Positions 35,855 through 45,869 of a stretch of DNA of 64,000 nucleotides are shown piece after piece. Source of the DNA: Diplonema papillatum. Taxonomy: Eukaryota > Euglenozoa > Diplonemea > Diplonemida > Diplonemidae. The notes beneath the pieces were generated by a model that was given only the letters and a program-made list of their open reading frames with translations, searched no databases and had not been told where the DNA came from. Each line of letters starts with the position of its first letter. The stretch's first letter is position 1. Both the position numbers and the translations under genes were made by a program. The stretch lies in assembly GCA_030068145.1 (NCBI GenBank), contig JAPJBO010000369.1, positions 144,872 to 208,871 of the forward strand, written 5' to 3'.

Positions 35855-36370
35855 AGAGTGCGCGGGGCTAGGGTGAGCGGGGCTAGGGTGAGCGGGGCTA
35901 GGGTGAGCGGGGCTAGGGTGAGCGGGGCTAGGGTGAGCGGGGCTAGGGTGAGCGGGGCTAGGGTGAGCGGGGCTAGGGTGAGCGGGGCTAGGGTGAGCGG
36001 GGCTAGGGTGAGCGGGGCGGGGCTAGGGTGAGCGGGGCTAGGGTGAGCGGGGCTAGGCTAGGGTGAGCGGGGCTAGGGTGAGCGGGGCTAGGCTAGGGTG
36101 AGCGGGGCTAGGGTGAGCGGGGCTAGGCTAGGGTGAGCGGGGCTAGGGTGAGCGGGGCTAGGCTAGGGTGAGCGGGGCTAGGGTGAGCGGGGCTAGGCTA
36201 GGGTGAGCGGGGCTAGGGTGAGCGGGGCTAGGCTAGGGTGAGCGGGGCTAGGGTGAGCGGGGCTAGGCTAGGGTGAGCGGGGCTAGGGTGAGCGGGGCTA
36301 GGCTAGGGTGAGCGGGGCTAGGGTGAGCGGGGCTAGGCTAGGGTAAGCGGGGCTAGGGTAAGAGGGGCAA
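35855..36370 (+). repeat. 15-bp minisatellite with 35-bp higher-order units
   Basis: The unit is GGCTAGGGTGAGCGG. Up to about 36050 it repeats simply; from there to about 36345 a 15-bp unit alternates with a 20-bp unit (an extra GGCTA), giving a 35-bp higher-order repeat. The first part is open in one + frame (repeats of GARVS). Confidence 0.93.
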
Positions 36371-36417
36371 GGGTGACACCGCAAACGTGGTGAAGCATCC
36401 GCCTCTTCTGTTTTTCT

Positions 36418-36606
36418 TTGACGTCCCCCGTCTTTACAAGGAAAGGAAATGAAAAAGGCCGCTCCGGGTCCAGGAACGTGACGAACGAGGACTCCGATTC
36501 CGAATCTGACTACGAACCTGTCACAAGCTACCAGCAGCAGATGCAGCCGTCGCGGGTTGCACCACGACGGAAGCGCGGCAAGAGTGACCCATCCGGTGTC
36601 ACGTAG
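36418..36606 (+). pseudogene. C-terminal tail of a repeated ORF
   Basis: A 62-codon frame reads NEKGRSGSRNVTNEDSDSES, then SYQQQMQPSRVAPRRKRG to a stop at 36604-36606. It looks like the acidic-then-basic tail of a larger protein. The last ~15 codons and the downstream palindrome recur inverted at 5765-5885, so it is probably part of a mobile element. Confidence 0.4.
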
Positions 36607-36760
36607 CGAAAGGCAGGCATAGTGTGGTGCTCATCGGCATGCCGATGACTCCCCACTATCGCAACACCATTCCAATCTCAAAGGAGGTAAACATGCTGTA
36701 CCCCACACGAAACACAGGTAAGTCTGGGTTCAGTGGTGGGCGTAAGCGTTCAGCAAAAAA
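36607..36760 (+). repeat. Palindrome block and R1 fragment
   Basis: The 16-bp perfect palindrome CATCGGCATGCCGATG (36632-36647) is followed by an R1 central segment. The same arrangement occurs inverted at 5690-5830. Confidence 0.7.
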
Positions 36761-36764
36761 TGCC

Positions 36765-37130
36765 GTCATCGAAAAGCTCCCGTTCCCTCTGACCCACAAA
36801 TCCACAAACAGGGCTAGAAAAAAAAACGGGAAGAGACATCGACCGTGCAGGAAGTCCTCCTTGACCCCGGCATTCGCGAGTGGGCGCTGATCCCGATTGT
36901 GGTGGTCACCCCTGCTGCTCCAGCTGCTGAAGCACTGCATCGCGCTGCTGATGAAGTCGCCGAAGCAGGTGAGCGCGGAGTGCCAGAGGGAAACGCAAAC
37001 CTTGCAGCAGCACGTACACGACGGCAGATCACGAGTTCGTCCCTCTGAAATGACCGAACACCACAAGAAAAGCAAATTGAAACCTCTTTCTTCAAGAACT
37101 AACCAGCATTTCACTTCTATACAAACAGGG
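36765..37130 (+). pseudogene. Partial copy 1 of the EMC3 5' end
   Basis: Codons for QEVLLDPGIREWALIPIVVV and on to the SPKQVSAE region recur at 36850-37015, but the initiator ATG is GTG and a base is inserted in the VVVT stretch. A scrap of the internal EMC3 sequence for VIAKLPFPLT occurs just upstream at 36768-36800. A ~110-bp leader follows and precedes the next copy. Confidence 0.9.
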
Positions 37131-37139
37131 TGAAGAAAA

Positions 37140-37465
37140 ATAAGAACACAAAAAGGGAAGAGACACCGACCATGCAGGAAGTCCTCCTCGACCCCGGCAT
37201 TCGCGAGTGGGCGCTGATCCCGATTGTGGTGGTCACTCTGCTGCTCCAGCTGCTGAAGCACTACATCGCGCTGCTGATGAAGTCGCCGAAGCAGGTGAGC
37301 GCGGAGTACCAGAGGGAGACGCAGACCTTGCAGCAGCACGTACACAGATCACGAGTTTGCCCTCTGAATTGTCCGAACACCACTCAACCCGCAAAAAAAG
37401 CAAATTGAAACCTCTTTCTTCAAGAACTATCCAGCATTTCACTTCTAAACAAACAGGGTGAAGAA
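37140..37465 (+). pseudogene. Partial copy 2 of the EMC3 5' end
   Basis: The ATG at 37171 and the first ~55 codons match the real gene, then the frame diverges after LQQHVH and reaches a stop. This copy includes its own leader, so it might still be transcribed. The unit length is about 325 bp. Confidence 0.9.
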
Positions 37466-37500
37466 AAAGAAAGAACACAAAAAGGAAAGAGACACCGACC

Positions 37501-38203
37501 ATGCAGGAAGTCCTCCTTGACCCCGGCATTCGCGAGTGGGCGCTGATCCCGATTGTGGTGGTCACTCTGCTGCTCCAGCTGCTGAAGCACTACATCGCGC
37601 TGCTGATGAAGTCGCCGAAGCAGGTGAGCGCGGAGTACCAGAGGGAGACGCAGACCCTGCAGCGCAGCACGTACACGAGGGCGAACCGCGAGTTTATCCC
37701 CCTATCCTCCGTGGACGAGCGCCGGAAGAAGTTCAGGGAGGTGCTCGCCGTCGCGTCCACGTCCGAAGAAGGCAGCCCGATGGCAGCCTTCAGCGACCCC
37801 ATGGCCATGCGCGGGATGATGGTCCAGCAGTTCCTGTCCATCGGACCCCACTTCGGAATGATGACCTGGGTGTCCTACTTTTTTTCCGGCTTCGTCATCG
37901 CAAAGCTCCCGTTCCCTCTGACTTCCCGGTTCCGCGGCATGTTGCAGCGGGGAATCGAACATCCGACGTTGGAAGTGACGTACATCACGTCGGTTTGCGG
38001 TTACTTCTTGTTCATGTTCGGCCTGCGCGGCATCATCACGCTGGTGCTTGGTGAAGCGTCCGAATTCGACGACACGGAGCACCTGCGCAACATGAGCGAG
38101 GGCGGCGCCGGCGGCCCGCCCACCGTCGACATGACGGCGATGTTCAACTCCGAAAAGGAGAACTGGTCAGAGGCGCTTACTGGAGGCGAGTTCCGCTTGA
38201 ACG
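37501..38203 (+). CDS. EMC3: EMC3, ER membrane complex insertase subunit, first exon (3' part missing)
   Basis: EMC3 is the Oxa1-superfamily core of the ER membrane protein complex, which inserts tail-anchored and multi-pass proteins. The exon encodes 234 codons from ATG 37501. TM1 is at ~14-36 (WALIPIVVVTLLLQLLKHYI), then a cytosolic coiled segment with QTLQRSTYTRANREFIPLSS. The family block SPMAAFSDPMAMRGMMVQQF is followed by TM2 with FSGFVIAKLPFPLTSRFRGM and TM3 with YFLFMFGLRGIITLVLG. The frame ends at EFRLN with a phase-1 donor ACG|GTATGG. Animal EMC3 is about 260 aa, so only ~25-40 residues should be missing. A candidate 3' exon lies in the tandem array at 45870-47640, but this is speculative. 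Confidence 0.92.
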
Positions 38204-38234
38204 GTATGGCCTCCCCCCCCACCCCCCTTTTCTA

Positions 38235-38525
38235 CATGGCAACCCCTGCTCAACATGTATGCACGCGGGGGCTCAGGGCCACATTCATTGCGAATGTGTT
38301 CGTGGTGTCGGCCGCAGGAGTTTTTTTTTTTTGGCTAGCCAAAGAGAGTAAAAGAGTGAAAGAGTACGTACAGTAGTGAATAGAGAAAAGAACGAGCGTA
38401 AAAAGGTAGCACGAGCTACCAGACCGGCGGAGGCCACCGCAAAAAGATTTCTTACCTTTCCCTTATCCCTCAAAACCAGCACCAAATAATAATAACAACG
38501 ACCCCCCCCCCTCGAAGAAGACTTG
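38235..38525 (+). repeat. R4 fragment joined to R7
   Basis: R4 left part (38235-38335) runs into R7 at the shared GGCTAGCC. R7 here matches 10195-10390. It lies directly downstream of the EMC3 donor. Confidence 0.6.
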
Positions 38526-38775
38526 ATGCTAGCATCAACCATGCATGAGAGGCAGTGCTCTGCCTAAACATTGAACTAAGATTCCCCCCCCCCCCCCCCC
38601 CCCCTGTTCAGAAGGGTTACGCGAACCCCCGAAAAAAATATTACCCCAAAAAAAATAACAGAAAAAATAAAATAAAAAATAAGAACACAAACCGACGGTG
38701 ACCCCCAAAACCTTTTTCAACCTTTCCAATTCCTTCAAGCTAAACCATTATACAACGACCCCCCCCCCGGGTCGA
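38526..38775. other. Homopolymer-rich spacer
   Basis: It contains a C-run (38586-38603), A-rich stretches and a second C-run at 38760. No gene is seen; a tRNA-like stretch was considered and rejected. Confidence 0.5.
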
Positions 38776-38779
38776 GCTG

Positions 38780-38965
38780 ATTTATTCCTGGGTGAGCTTT
38801 TTTTCAGGCTTTTTTTCCGACTAATTTGTTCCGGGAAGTGAAAATTTATTCCGGAAGTGAAAATTTGTTCCGGGAAGTGAAAATTTGTTCCGGAAGTGAA
38901 AATTTGTTCCGGGAAGTGAAAATTTATCCGGGAAGTGAAAATTTTTCCGGAAACTGAAAATTGGG
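38780..38965. repeat. Array of AAAATTTGTTCCGGGAAGTG units
   Basis: Seven or so 19-21-bp units follow a GGGTGAGC-T-run head. The same head and units form a larger foldback at 40495-40935. Confidence 0.85.
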
Positions 38966-39029
38966 GTTTGCCAAATTTTCCAGATTTTCACCATTTGTGT
39001 GTGATTTTTACAATTTTTGTGTAAGGTAC

Positions 39030-39465
39030 GCATACCCGAACCCCCCCCGCATACCCGAACCCGCATACCCAAACCCGCAAACCCGAACCCGCAACCCGCG
39101 TACCCTAACCCCGCAAACCCTAACCCGCAAACCCGCATACCCAAACCCGCATACCCGAACCCGCAAACCCGCATACCCTAACCTCGCAAACCCGCATGCC
39201 CGAACCCGCAAACCCGCGTACCCTAACCCGCAAACCGTAACCCGCAAACCCGTACCCTAACCCCGCAAACCCGCAAACCCGCATACCCAAACCCGCATAC
39301 CCTAACCCGCAAACCCGCATACCCTAACCTCGCAAACCCGCATACCCGAACCCCGCAACCCCGCGTACCCTAACCCGCAAACCCCGCATACCCTAACCCG
39401 CAAACCCGCATACCCTAACCCGCAAACCCGCAAACCCAAACCCGCAAACCCCGCTTACCCGCATG
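39030..39465. repeat. Telomere-like interstitial array
   Basis: This is a long degenerate array of 7- and 8-base units: AACCCGC, ATACCCG and CCCTAAC. CCCTAA, the common eukaryotic telomere hexamer on the C strand, is frequent but not in pure tandem. It sits far from either end of the window. Confidence 0.85.
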
Positions 39466-40490
39466 CGATAACGTTTTTCAAATACACACAGCAGATCAAA
39501 GAAAGGGGGAAAGGTGGAAAATGCAGATCAAACGGGAGTAGAATGTGCACACTCGCTTATCGACTCTTGACTTACTATGCCGTGTTCTGAAAGCTGTCGA
39601 GGGGCCCCTCCATAGGTTCTCGCATGATTCGTTCGCCTATGTACACTATCCGTTTGTAGTACGCTTCGCAATTGTGTTCTTGCACTCTAGCCGAATGGCG
39701 GGTGGCGGAATTCCGCGCTCGGGCGCAAGACACAATTATGCTGCTTTTGCAGTGCAAGCCGAACCCGGTTCGCGACTTCGGTTGCGGTAAAGTGTTACAA
39801 AGTCTTCGGCTTTCAGATCCGGATACGCGTATGCAACAGATAGTTAGAGGTCACTTGAAGGATACCCGTGTGCAGCGTTCGAACGAGTTTGCGTATCTGG
39901 AGTCTTTTTTTTTTTTCGGGGTGCCCTTTTGACCCTATGTATTTTAATATTTTTTGAGAAGAGAATTTACGACAGCCTCGAGGATATTCGTCATTTCCTG
40001 CGTTCGTCCAGTGTAATTGTCGTCCAAGTTACTGACCGTGGGAAGGGGTTCCAAGTACATGCTGTTAAGTCTGTCTGAGTGCGCGATGCAGTTTACCGAT
40101 AGCCACCGCGTGCCTTCTGTGCCAGGGGTCGATACGTTTACTTGCTGACCGGTGCTAACGTTGTAGAAGGCCCACCTATCAGACTGAGTTCAGCTCCACA
40201 AGTTCGTTTCGTTAAGGCAACTCATGATCACTTCGGTGTGAGGATTAGTCCTGTTAGAAACTACTTGTGGGCGCCTGCTCCGTTGCGTGGTCTTCTCTCC
40301 GTACAGTGTTCCACATCTGGAAGGTCCTTGCGTTCAGTTCGCGCTTCCTGTGGGCACAAAGACAGTCGATGACTTCAGGAAGGAATCAGCCATTCTTGCG
40401 TGATGTAATGTGGACTGCAGATTCCGTTTGTTGCCACCTTGGGTTGTCAGCCCAGTCCTCCCCAGTTCTAGGTTCGGTCCGGGTCCCGTG
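39466..40490. other. Spacer, nothing recognised
   Basis: Short frames at 39545-39790 and 40142-40372 have no recognisable motif. Composition is balanced, unlike the repeat arrays on both sides, so an unrecognised exon cannot be excluded. Confidence 0.3.
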
Positions 40491-40494
40491 AAAT

Positions 40495-40935
40495 GAGGAG
40501 AAATTTGTTCCGAAACTGAAAATTTGTTCCGGGAAGTGAAAATTTGTTCCGGAACTGAAAATTTGTTCCGGGAAGCGAAAATTTGTTCCGGGAAGTGAAA
40601 ATTTGTTCCGGGGTGAGTTTTTTTTCTGGGAGGCTCACTGATCGTGTCAGCCATTTTTAGCCCAGAAATGAAAAAAAAAACTCACCCAGGAACAAATTAG
40701 TCAGAAAAAAAGCCCACCCCGGAACAAATTTTCAGTTCCCGGAACTAATTAGTCAGAAAAAAAGCCCTCCCCGGAACAAATTTTCACTTCCCGGAACAAA
40801 TTTTCACTTCCCGGAACAAATTTTCACTTCCCGGAACAAATTTTCACCTCCCGGAACAAATTTTCACCTCCCGGAATAAAAAAGTCGGAAAAAAAGTTGG
40901 GAAAAAAGCCACCCCGGAATAAATTAGCCCCACAC
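40495..40935. mobile_element. Foldback element with subterminal repeats
   Basis: The left arm (40495-40640) has units of AAAATTTGTTCCGGGAAGTG ending in GGGGTGAGTTTTTTTTCTGG. The right arm (40665-40930) has the reverse complement, starting AAAACTCACCC and continuing with GGAACAAATTTTCAC units. The two arms could fold into a long stem around a ~25-base centre. Confidence 0.7.
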
Positions 40936-40959
40936 CCCCCCCCCCCCCCTGTTCTAGGG

Positions 40960-41235
40960 CGAGCGCCCTGAGTTTTTTAACTGATTGCTCAGATGGGGCC
41001 TTCTCCCCGGATTCGCCTGTGCTCTAGTAGCACGGGTGGTCCTGGCTGTGGCGAGCTACGAACAGCCGCCTGACACCAGACTCACACCGCTGTCCTGTCG
41101 TGCAGACTCTCAGGTTCCGCGCTGATGATGGTCCGCCTTATGTGTCCGTGGCTTAAAGGGCCGAACCACGGCGCTGACGGGACCAGTGTGCGGTGTTGAG
41201 CACATACCCATTGCAAGCACGTTCTTGCAATCCCC
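40960..41235 (+). repeat. R5 dispersed repeat, fullest copy
   Basis: It runs from GGGCGAGCGCCCTGAGTTTT through CGCTGTCCTGTCGTGCAGAC to GCACGTTCTTGCAATCCCCC. Confidence 0.65.
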
Positions 41236-41314
41236 CCTTTTCTAGCGTTTATTGTGGTTTTGGTGTTCGAGGGTGTAACGTGCAAGTGCCATGCAGGCAA
41301 GCGAGCACTGTTGC

Positions 41315-41720
41315 AGCATGCGCGTGGGGGGCCCAAGACGAAATGCAACGCAAATTTCTTCTTGGTGTCAGTCGTATCAGTTACCAACTTGGCTAGCCGT
41401 AGTTAAAGTGTGTAAATCCCTTTCACTACCCGACCCAGCCTCAATGGTCAACAGAGCGCCAGCTCGGAAGGAAATGCTCGACAAAGCTGCCAGAAAAATA
41501 ACCGAAGGGATCCTAACTAACGAACCACGTGTTGCACGACAAGCGGGTCTACCCCTACCCGACACGACACGCACACCCAACAGATCGAAACTCCCGAGTG
41601 AAAAAAAAAAAACAAGACACGGCGAAGAACAAATCAGATTGTGTTTGTATTGTACTTGCCCCTCTGCCCCTTTATATCCTCCCTCCCAATTCGGACTCAA
41701 AGCAGCTACGTCGAGAAATT
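41315..41720 (+). repeat. R4 followed by R2
   Basis: An R4 copy (41315-41455) ends in GGTCAAC, where R2 begins (AGCGCCAGCTCGGAAGGAAA) and runs to AGCAGCTACGTCGAG. R2 is a ~290-bp family with ends AAATGCTCGACGATGCTGCC / GCAGCTACGTCGAGTATTT. Confidence 0.65.
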
Positions 41721-41899
41721 GGCAGCTAGCTTCTGGCCTCATCGCACTCGGTCTCGGCTTGGGTCATCGAGTTCATTCTTCATCGGAAAGGGAAGGAAGG
41801 AGAGAAGTCTGACAAAAGCCTGATAACTTGCATACTAGCTAATGGGATAGAGTGTGCCTGTTGACCATGTCAATGGGCCAACCAGGCGAGATCACATTG

Positions 41900-42230
41900 G
41901 GGGCAAGAGGGTGGGAAGAAAAATTCAGTCTCAGAAGACCCACCTCAACCCACCCGAATTCTCCTGTTGTAGGCTCGGGTGGTGTGCTCATCCTGCCATG
42001 CGCTTTGCTCCAGTTTCTACCGTGTACTAAAGTATTTTTACGCAAGCGCCAGCTGGGAAGGAAATGCTCGACGAACTGCCAGACGTGTAACCACCAACTT
42101 TTAAAAACCCTCGAAGGTCACCCGGATACTTCAAAACCCCGGAGTTTCAAGCGAACTTTTCACTCTAAAGAACCGAAGGGACCCGAAGTGCTGTAACTAC
42201 CGAACCACGTGTTGAACGGACGTGCCAGGC
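41900..42230. repeat. Inverted TTTAGTATACGG-type repeat and R2 left part
   Basis: Positions 41915-42035 are the reverse complement of the repeat at 11370-11645. An R2 left part follows at 42040-42230, interrupted at 42085-42170 by the tail block GTCACCCGGATACTTCAAAA. Confidence 0.6.
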
Positions 42231-43485
42231 TACTCTACTCCTCTCCCTCCACCCTATTCAGGTTCCGAAAAGAGACTGCTCGCGCTGCCGGCCCGCGTCA
42301 GCTGAGAGTACGAAGCTTTTTGCAACCACCGGGGCGCGAGTTTTTTGGTGTTCAAACTTGCGCAAGGGCGGGAGGGGCCCTTGCACAATCCACCAACTCC
42401 TCACCCACGGCTTTTCCAATCATTTGTGGAATGCGCGACTATCAGTGAACCATCCGGGGAGGTGCTTATCCTCCGGGCCAGGCTTGAAACTCAGTGACCC
42501 ACTCTGCTGCCTTTCTACTCGCGCACTCGTGCGCATGCAGGCTGCATGGCTGCTGTGTTGCGGGCTGCGAATTCGTCCAGGATTTGTATGTGGAGCGGCG
42601 TTCAAAAGATGCGAAACGCGCTCCCGCGCCGGTTTGTCAGCAGAACAGTTGAGGGAAGGTAGCTCGACTTACGATTCGACTTCAGCACCGATGCTGTGAA
42701 AGGGTGCCAAACGATCCTTTGGTCATCGCTTCATAACCAAGGGATGGCACCGGTGGTGGTTGTTCAGCCGAAGGAAGCGGCAGGAGACGAAAATGTGGAA
42801 ATCAGTCTCAACGAGGCCGAAGATCGCAAAACAGCCGGAAACCGTACACTGCGAGTAGGAGAAAGTAGGAAGGGAAACTAGAGTTTTCGTGGACCGCACT
42901 GCCCGTGAGCCCAAATCCTGGACGTGGTTTCAGGTGGCAAATTGGCAAATGATCATGATCAGAAGGTCCTACTTGGGCGGTTCAGTTTCTCCACACATTG
43001 CATGTGGCTAAAACTAAAAGTGGCCGAAAAGGAAGCGGCGAGCAACGAACCTCGATGCGCTCCCACCGAAGATCTACATGAGCAGCACCCGACACGAGCT
43101 CGTTGGACTTCTGTTTAGTAAGGGATTGCATTAGTACTATCGTCCCTCGGGACTACTGACAGGCCTTCAACTACCCTGAGCAGCGCACTGTGCACGTGCT
43201 GCCACATTAGCCGTGCTTGCGCACGCGGACGGGAACCACCGCGAGGAGGTTGGCAACTCCGATTTAGATCCCCTTCTGTTCGTTTGTTGTTTTCGCGCAA
43301 AACAAAAATGTGCGCGGGATGTACCGACCCTGGGTGCTCTTCAGATTCCTGCTCGTTCTGCGGCGGCTGTTGTCGGCGTTGCTGAACGACATCCCCGGCA
43401 CCTGATTTTCGTGCGAAATACCGTAAGTGGGTTTATTAATGAGAAGGGCTTCTATTAGCGAAGGGGTTTGTTAGTGAGGCGGTCA
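42231..43485. other. Spacer, nothing recognised
   Basis: Frames of 60-110 codons occur (for example 42358-42699, 42696-42881 and 42924-43118) but show no family motif and no mutual splicing logic. Confidence 0.3.
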
Positions 43486-43489
43486 AATT

Positions 43490-43945
43490 AGTGAACACAT
43501 TTTGACCGTTCACTAATTAAAACGGGCCTTCTGAATGCACTTGCGGACTGGAGGCAAGCCCTGGAATCCTTCACAATCACTTGGGTGTGTAGGAATGAAA
43601 GAAGGCGGCAAGAAACAACGGAGCGACTGGGAACGCTACCCCGGCCAGCACGAAGGCGCCGAGGACCCCGTTTTTATGACTGACGGTCAAATTAGCGAAG
43701 TTTTTCGGCTGATTTTGGGGGGTTAGTGAACATTTGACTCTTTCACTAATAAACCCATTTTGCGGTACTTGGGGAGGAGGTCGCCGGTTGCGAAAATTTC
43801 AAACCGTTTTTATGACTGAACGGTCAAATCAGCGAAGTTTTTGGCTGATTTTGGGGGTTAGTGAACACTTTGACTCTTCACTAATAAACCCATTTTTACG
43901 GTACTCGGGGAGGAGGTCGCCGGTTGCAAAGTTTCAAAAAAAGCA
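43490..43945. repeat. ~130-bp tandem repeat with TTAGTGAACA motifs
   Basis: Two copies (about 43670-43800 and 43805-43930) share GGTCAAATTAGCGAAGTTTT, GGGGGTTAGTGAACA and GGGGAGGAGGTCGCCGGTTG. A shorter related hairpin lies at 43470-43520. Confidence 0.8.
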
Positions 43946-44184
43946 AAGCCGAGAGTCGCGAAAGAGCGGCGACGAGCCTTCTTAACAGCAGCGGTATTCC
44001 TCGTCTACCCAGGGCGTTCATTGACAGGTTTAGATGTATCAGAGCAAAGGGGGAGCCACAAGGACGACAAGGCAGGTTGGCCCCAACGCACCTTTGATAA
44101 AAAGCGTAATGATGGCGTCTGAAAACGCCGGCCCCCCCACGCAGGCGGGCTTCCAGCGCCCCTGTCTCCTTTTCTTCTTCTTTT

Positions 44185-44475
44185 TTTACATAAGCGCCAG
44201 CTTGAAAGGAAATGCTCGACGATGCTGCCCGACAAAGAACAGAAGGAATCCCAAGTGCTGTAACTACCGAACAACGTGTTGAACGGACGTGAGGTCATGC
44301 GGGTCTACCCCTACACGACAAATCACACAAACACAACAGGTCAAAGTCCTGAGTGAGAAAGCAACACACGGTGGTGTAAGCGAAAAACAAACCGGATTGT
44401 GTTTGTATTGTATTTGCCCCTTACCTCTATATTTCCTCCCTTCCATTCGGAGTCGAAGCAGCCGCGTCGAGTATT
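44185..44475 (+). repeat. R2 MITE, full copy
   Basis: It runs from ACATAAGCGCCAGCTTGAAA to GCAGCCGCGTCGAGTATTTT, with inverted ends AAATGCTCGACGATGCTGCC. CTT/TTC-rich sequence follows (44478-44530). Confidence 0.8.
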
Positions 44476-44749
44476 TTTCTTCTTCTTACTCTTCTTCTTC
44501 TCCTTCTTCTTCTTTTTCCTTCTTTTTGTCGTCGTCGGACCCTTACCTTCTTGTTTCGTCGTAAAAGCTATCTCATCCGCGCTCCGGTTGCCGTTCTTCC
44601 TCCCCTCTTTTCAGCTGGTATATTAACGGCGGTATTACGGCTCGGTCCAGCTACGAGCTGTTATTGTGTCCAACGAATGCAATTCGTCCGTCGGGAGTTT
44701 GTACGGTCTTAAGAGCTTCTCTGTCGAGTGCCACAGAAGTGGTTATCAG

Positions 44750-44880
44750 TTTTTTACGTAAGCGCCGGCTGGGAAAGGAACGGCCCGGCGAAGCTGCCAG
44801 ACAAAGAACCGAAGAGATCCCAAGTGCTGTAACTACCGAACACGTGTTGAACGGACGTGAGGTCATGCGGGAGGTTTACC
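44750..44880 (+). repeat. R2 MITE, left part
   Basis: Left half of R2, from ACGTAAGCGCCGGCTGGGAA to GACGTGAGGTCATGCGGG. Another R2 scrap (GCGGGTTTACCCCTACACGA) lies at 45048-45085. Confidence 0.7.
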
Positions 44881-45085
44881 CTGCTGAAGGAGAGAGAGAG
44901 CCCATCAGCACATTCCGACAGCATTACGGGGTGGTACGAGGGGAACTCCCGTTTCTAATCCCTGGTATCGACGGTTGTTCGATCGGACAGTGCCGTGATG
45001 CTACTGGATGTCTAGAGGAGGAATGCGTGAGTTACTCAAGGCACATGCGGGTTTACCCCTACACGACAAGACACAGGCACACAAC

Positions 45086-45865
45086 AGGGAGCCGTGCGGC
45101 TTTGGGGCGATTTGCGCATTTCTTTCCCGTTGCATGCGGTAGTGAAAAATAAGACGAATAGTCGGCAACAGGCAACAAAGACACGTACTGCCACTACAGC
45201 AGATACGATACGCACACTAGCATACGACACCTTAAAGGAACCTTTACGACAATGGTCACCCTGGAACCTATAAACCCCCGGATCCCTAAGTGGGCTTGCA
45301 CTCTATTAACCGGGCAAACCCTAAACCTGTGATCCCCCCTGCACCTCAGCTTCCCCCGGCTTCGTTTCCACTACTTCGTTCCCACCACGGTCAGCCACAT
45401 ACGATTGCTCGGGAAATTATCGCACTGGTCCCAGGCTGCTTAGCCCGGGTCTCCGGGTCGCGCCCCCTTCTCTTGGTCGCCCGGTCTTGAATTTCGTTGG
45501 CTCGGTTGCTTCGCGCTTCCTCTTCGCTTTGCGTCACCGCGTCTCCACTCCCTGAGCGACTTCTGCAGGAGGTCACAACTAGCCGAAACGCCATTGTCTC
45601 ACGACGTTTTGGGTTGCTGGGGGCCCCCCTTTTTCCGGCAAAACAGGGGTCTTTTAGGGTCCCGGCGGTTTGGCGACACGTTTTGCAGGCGGTTTGTTTA
45701 TCACCCACACCGGTGTGGGGGATCAAACTTTCCTGGGGTTTCCGAATGTTTTCGGGCCTTTCTTCGGAGGTCTCACTCAAAGTTCGACTTATACGCAGGA
45801 GCTGCTCAAAGCATGAACGTCGACCCATTTTCATCCCTCAAACACACTAGTTCGGGAGGGGGCGT
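45086..45865. other. Spacer, nothing recognised
   Basis: It contains one copy of the repeat tail GGTCACCCTGGAACCTATAA near 45252 and a C-rich segment. No gene is supported. Confidence 0.35.
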
Positions 45866-45869
45866 GGGC

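Noticed and set aside
38527..38590. tRNA-like stretch on the - strand (TTAGTTCAAT, GGCAGAGCACTGCC, CTCATGC)
   Set aside because: The D-arm-like part is suggestive of an initiator or Met tRNA, but the anticodon stem does not pair and no proper T arm with GGTTCGA is present. At best it is a decayed tRNA-derived repeat.
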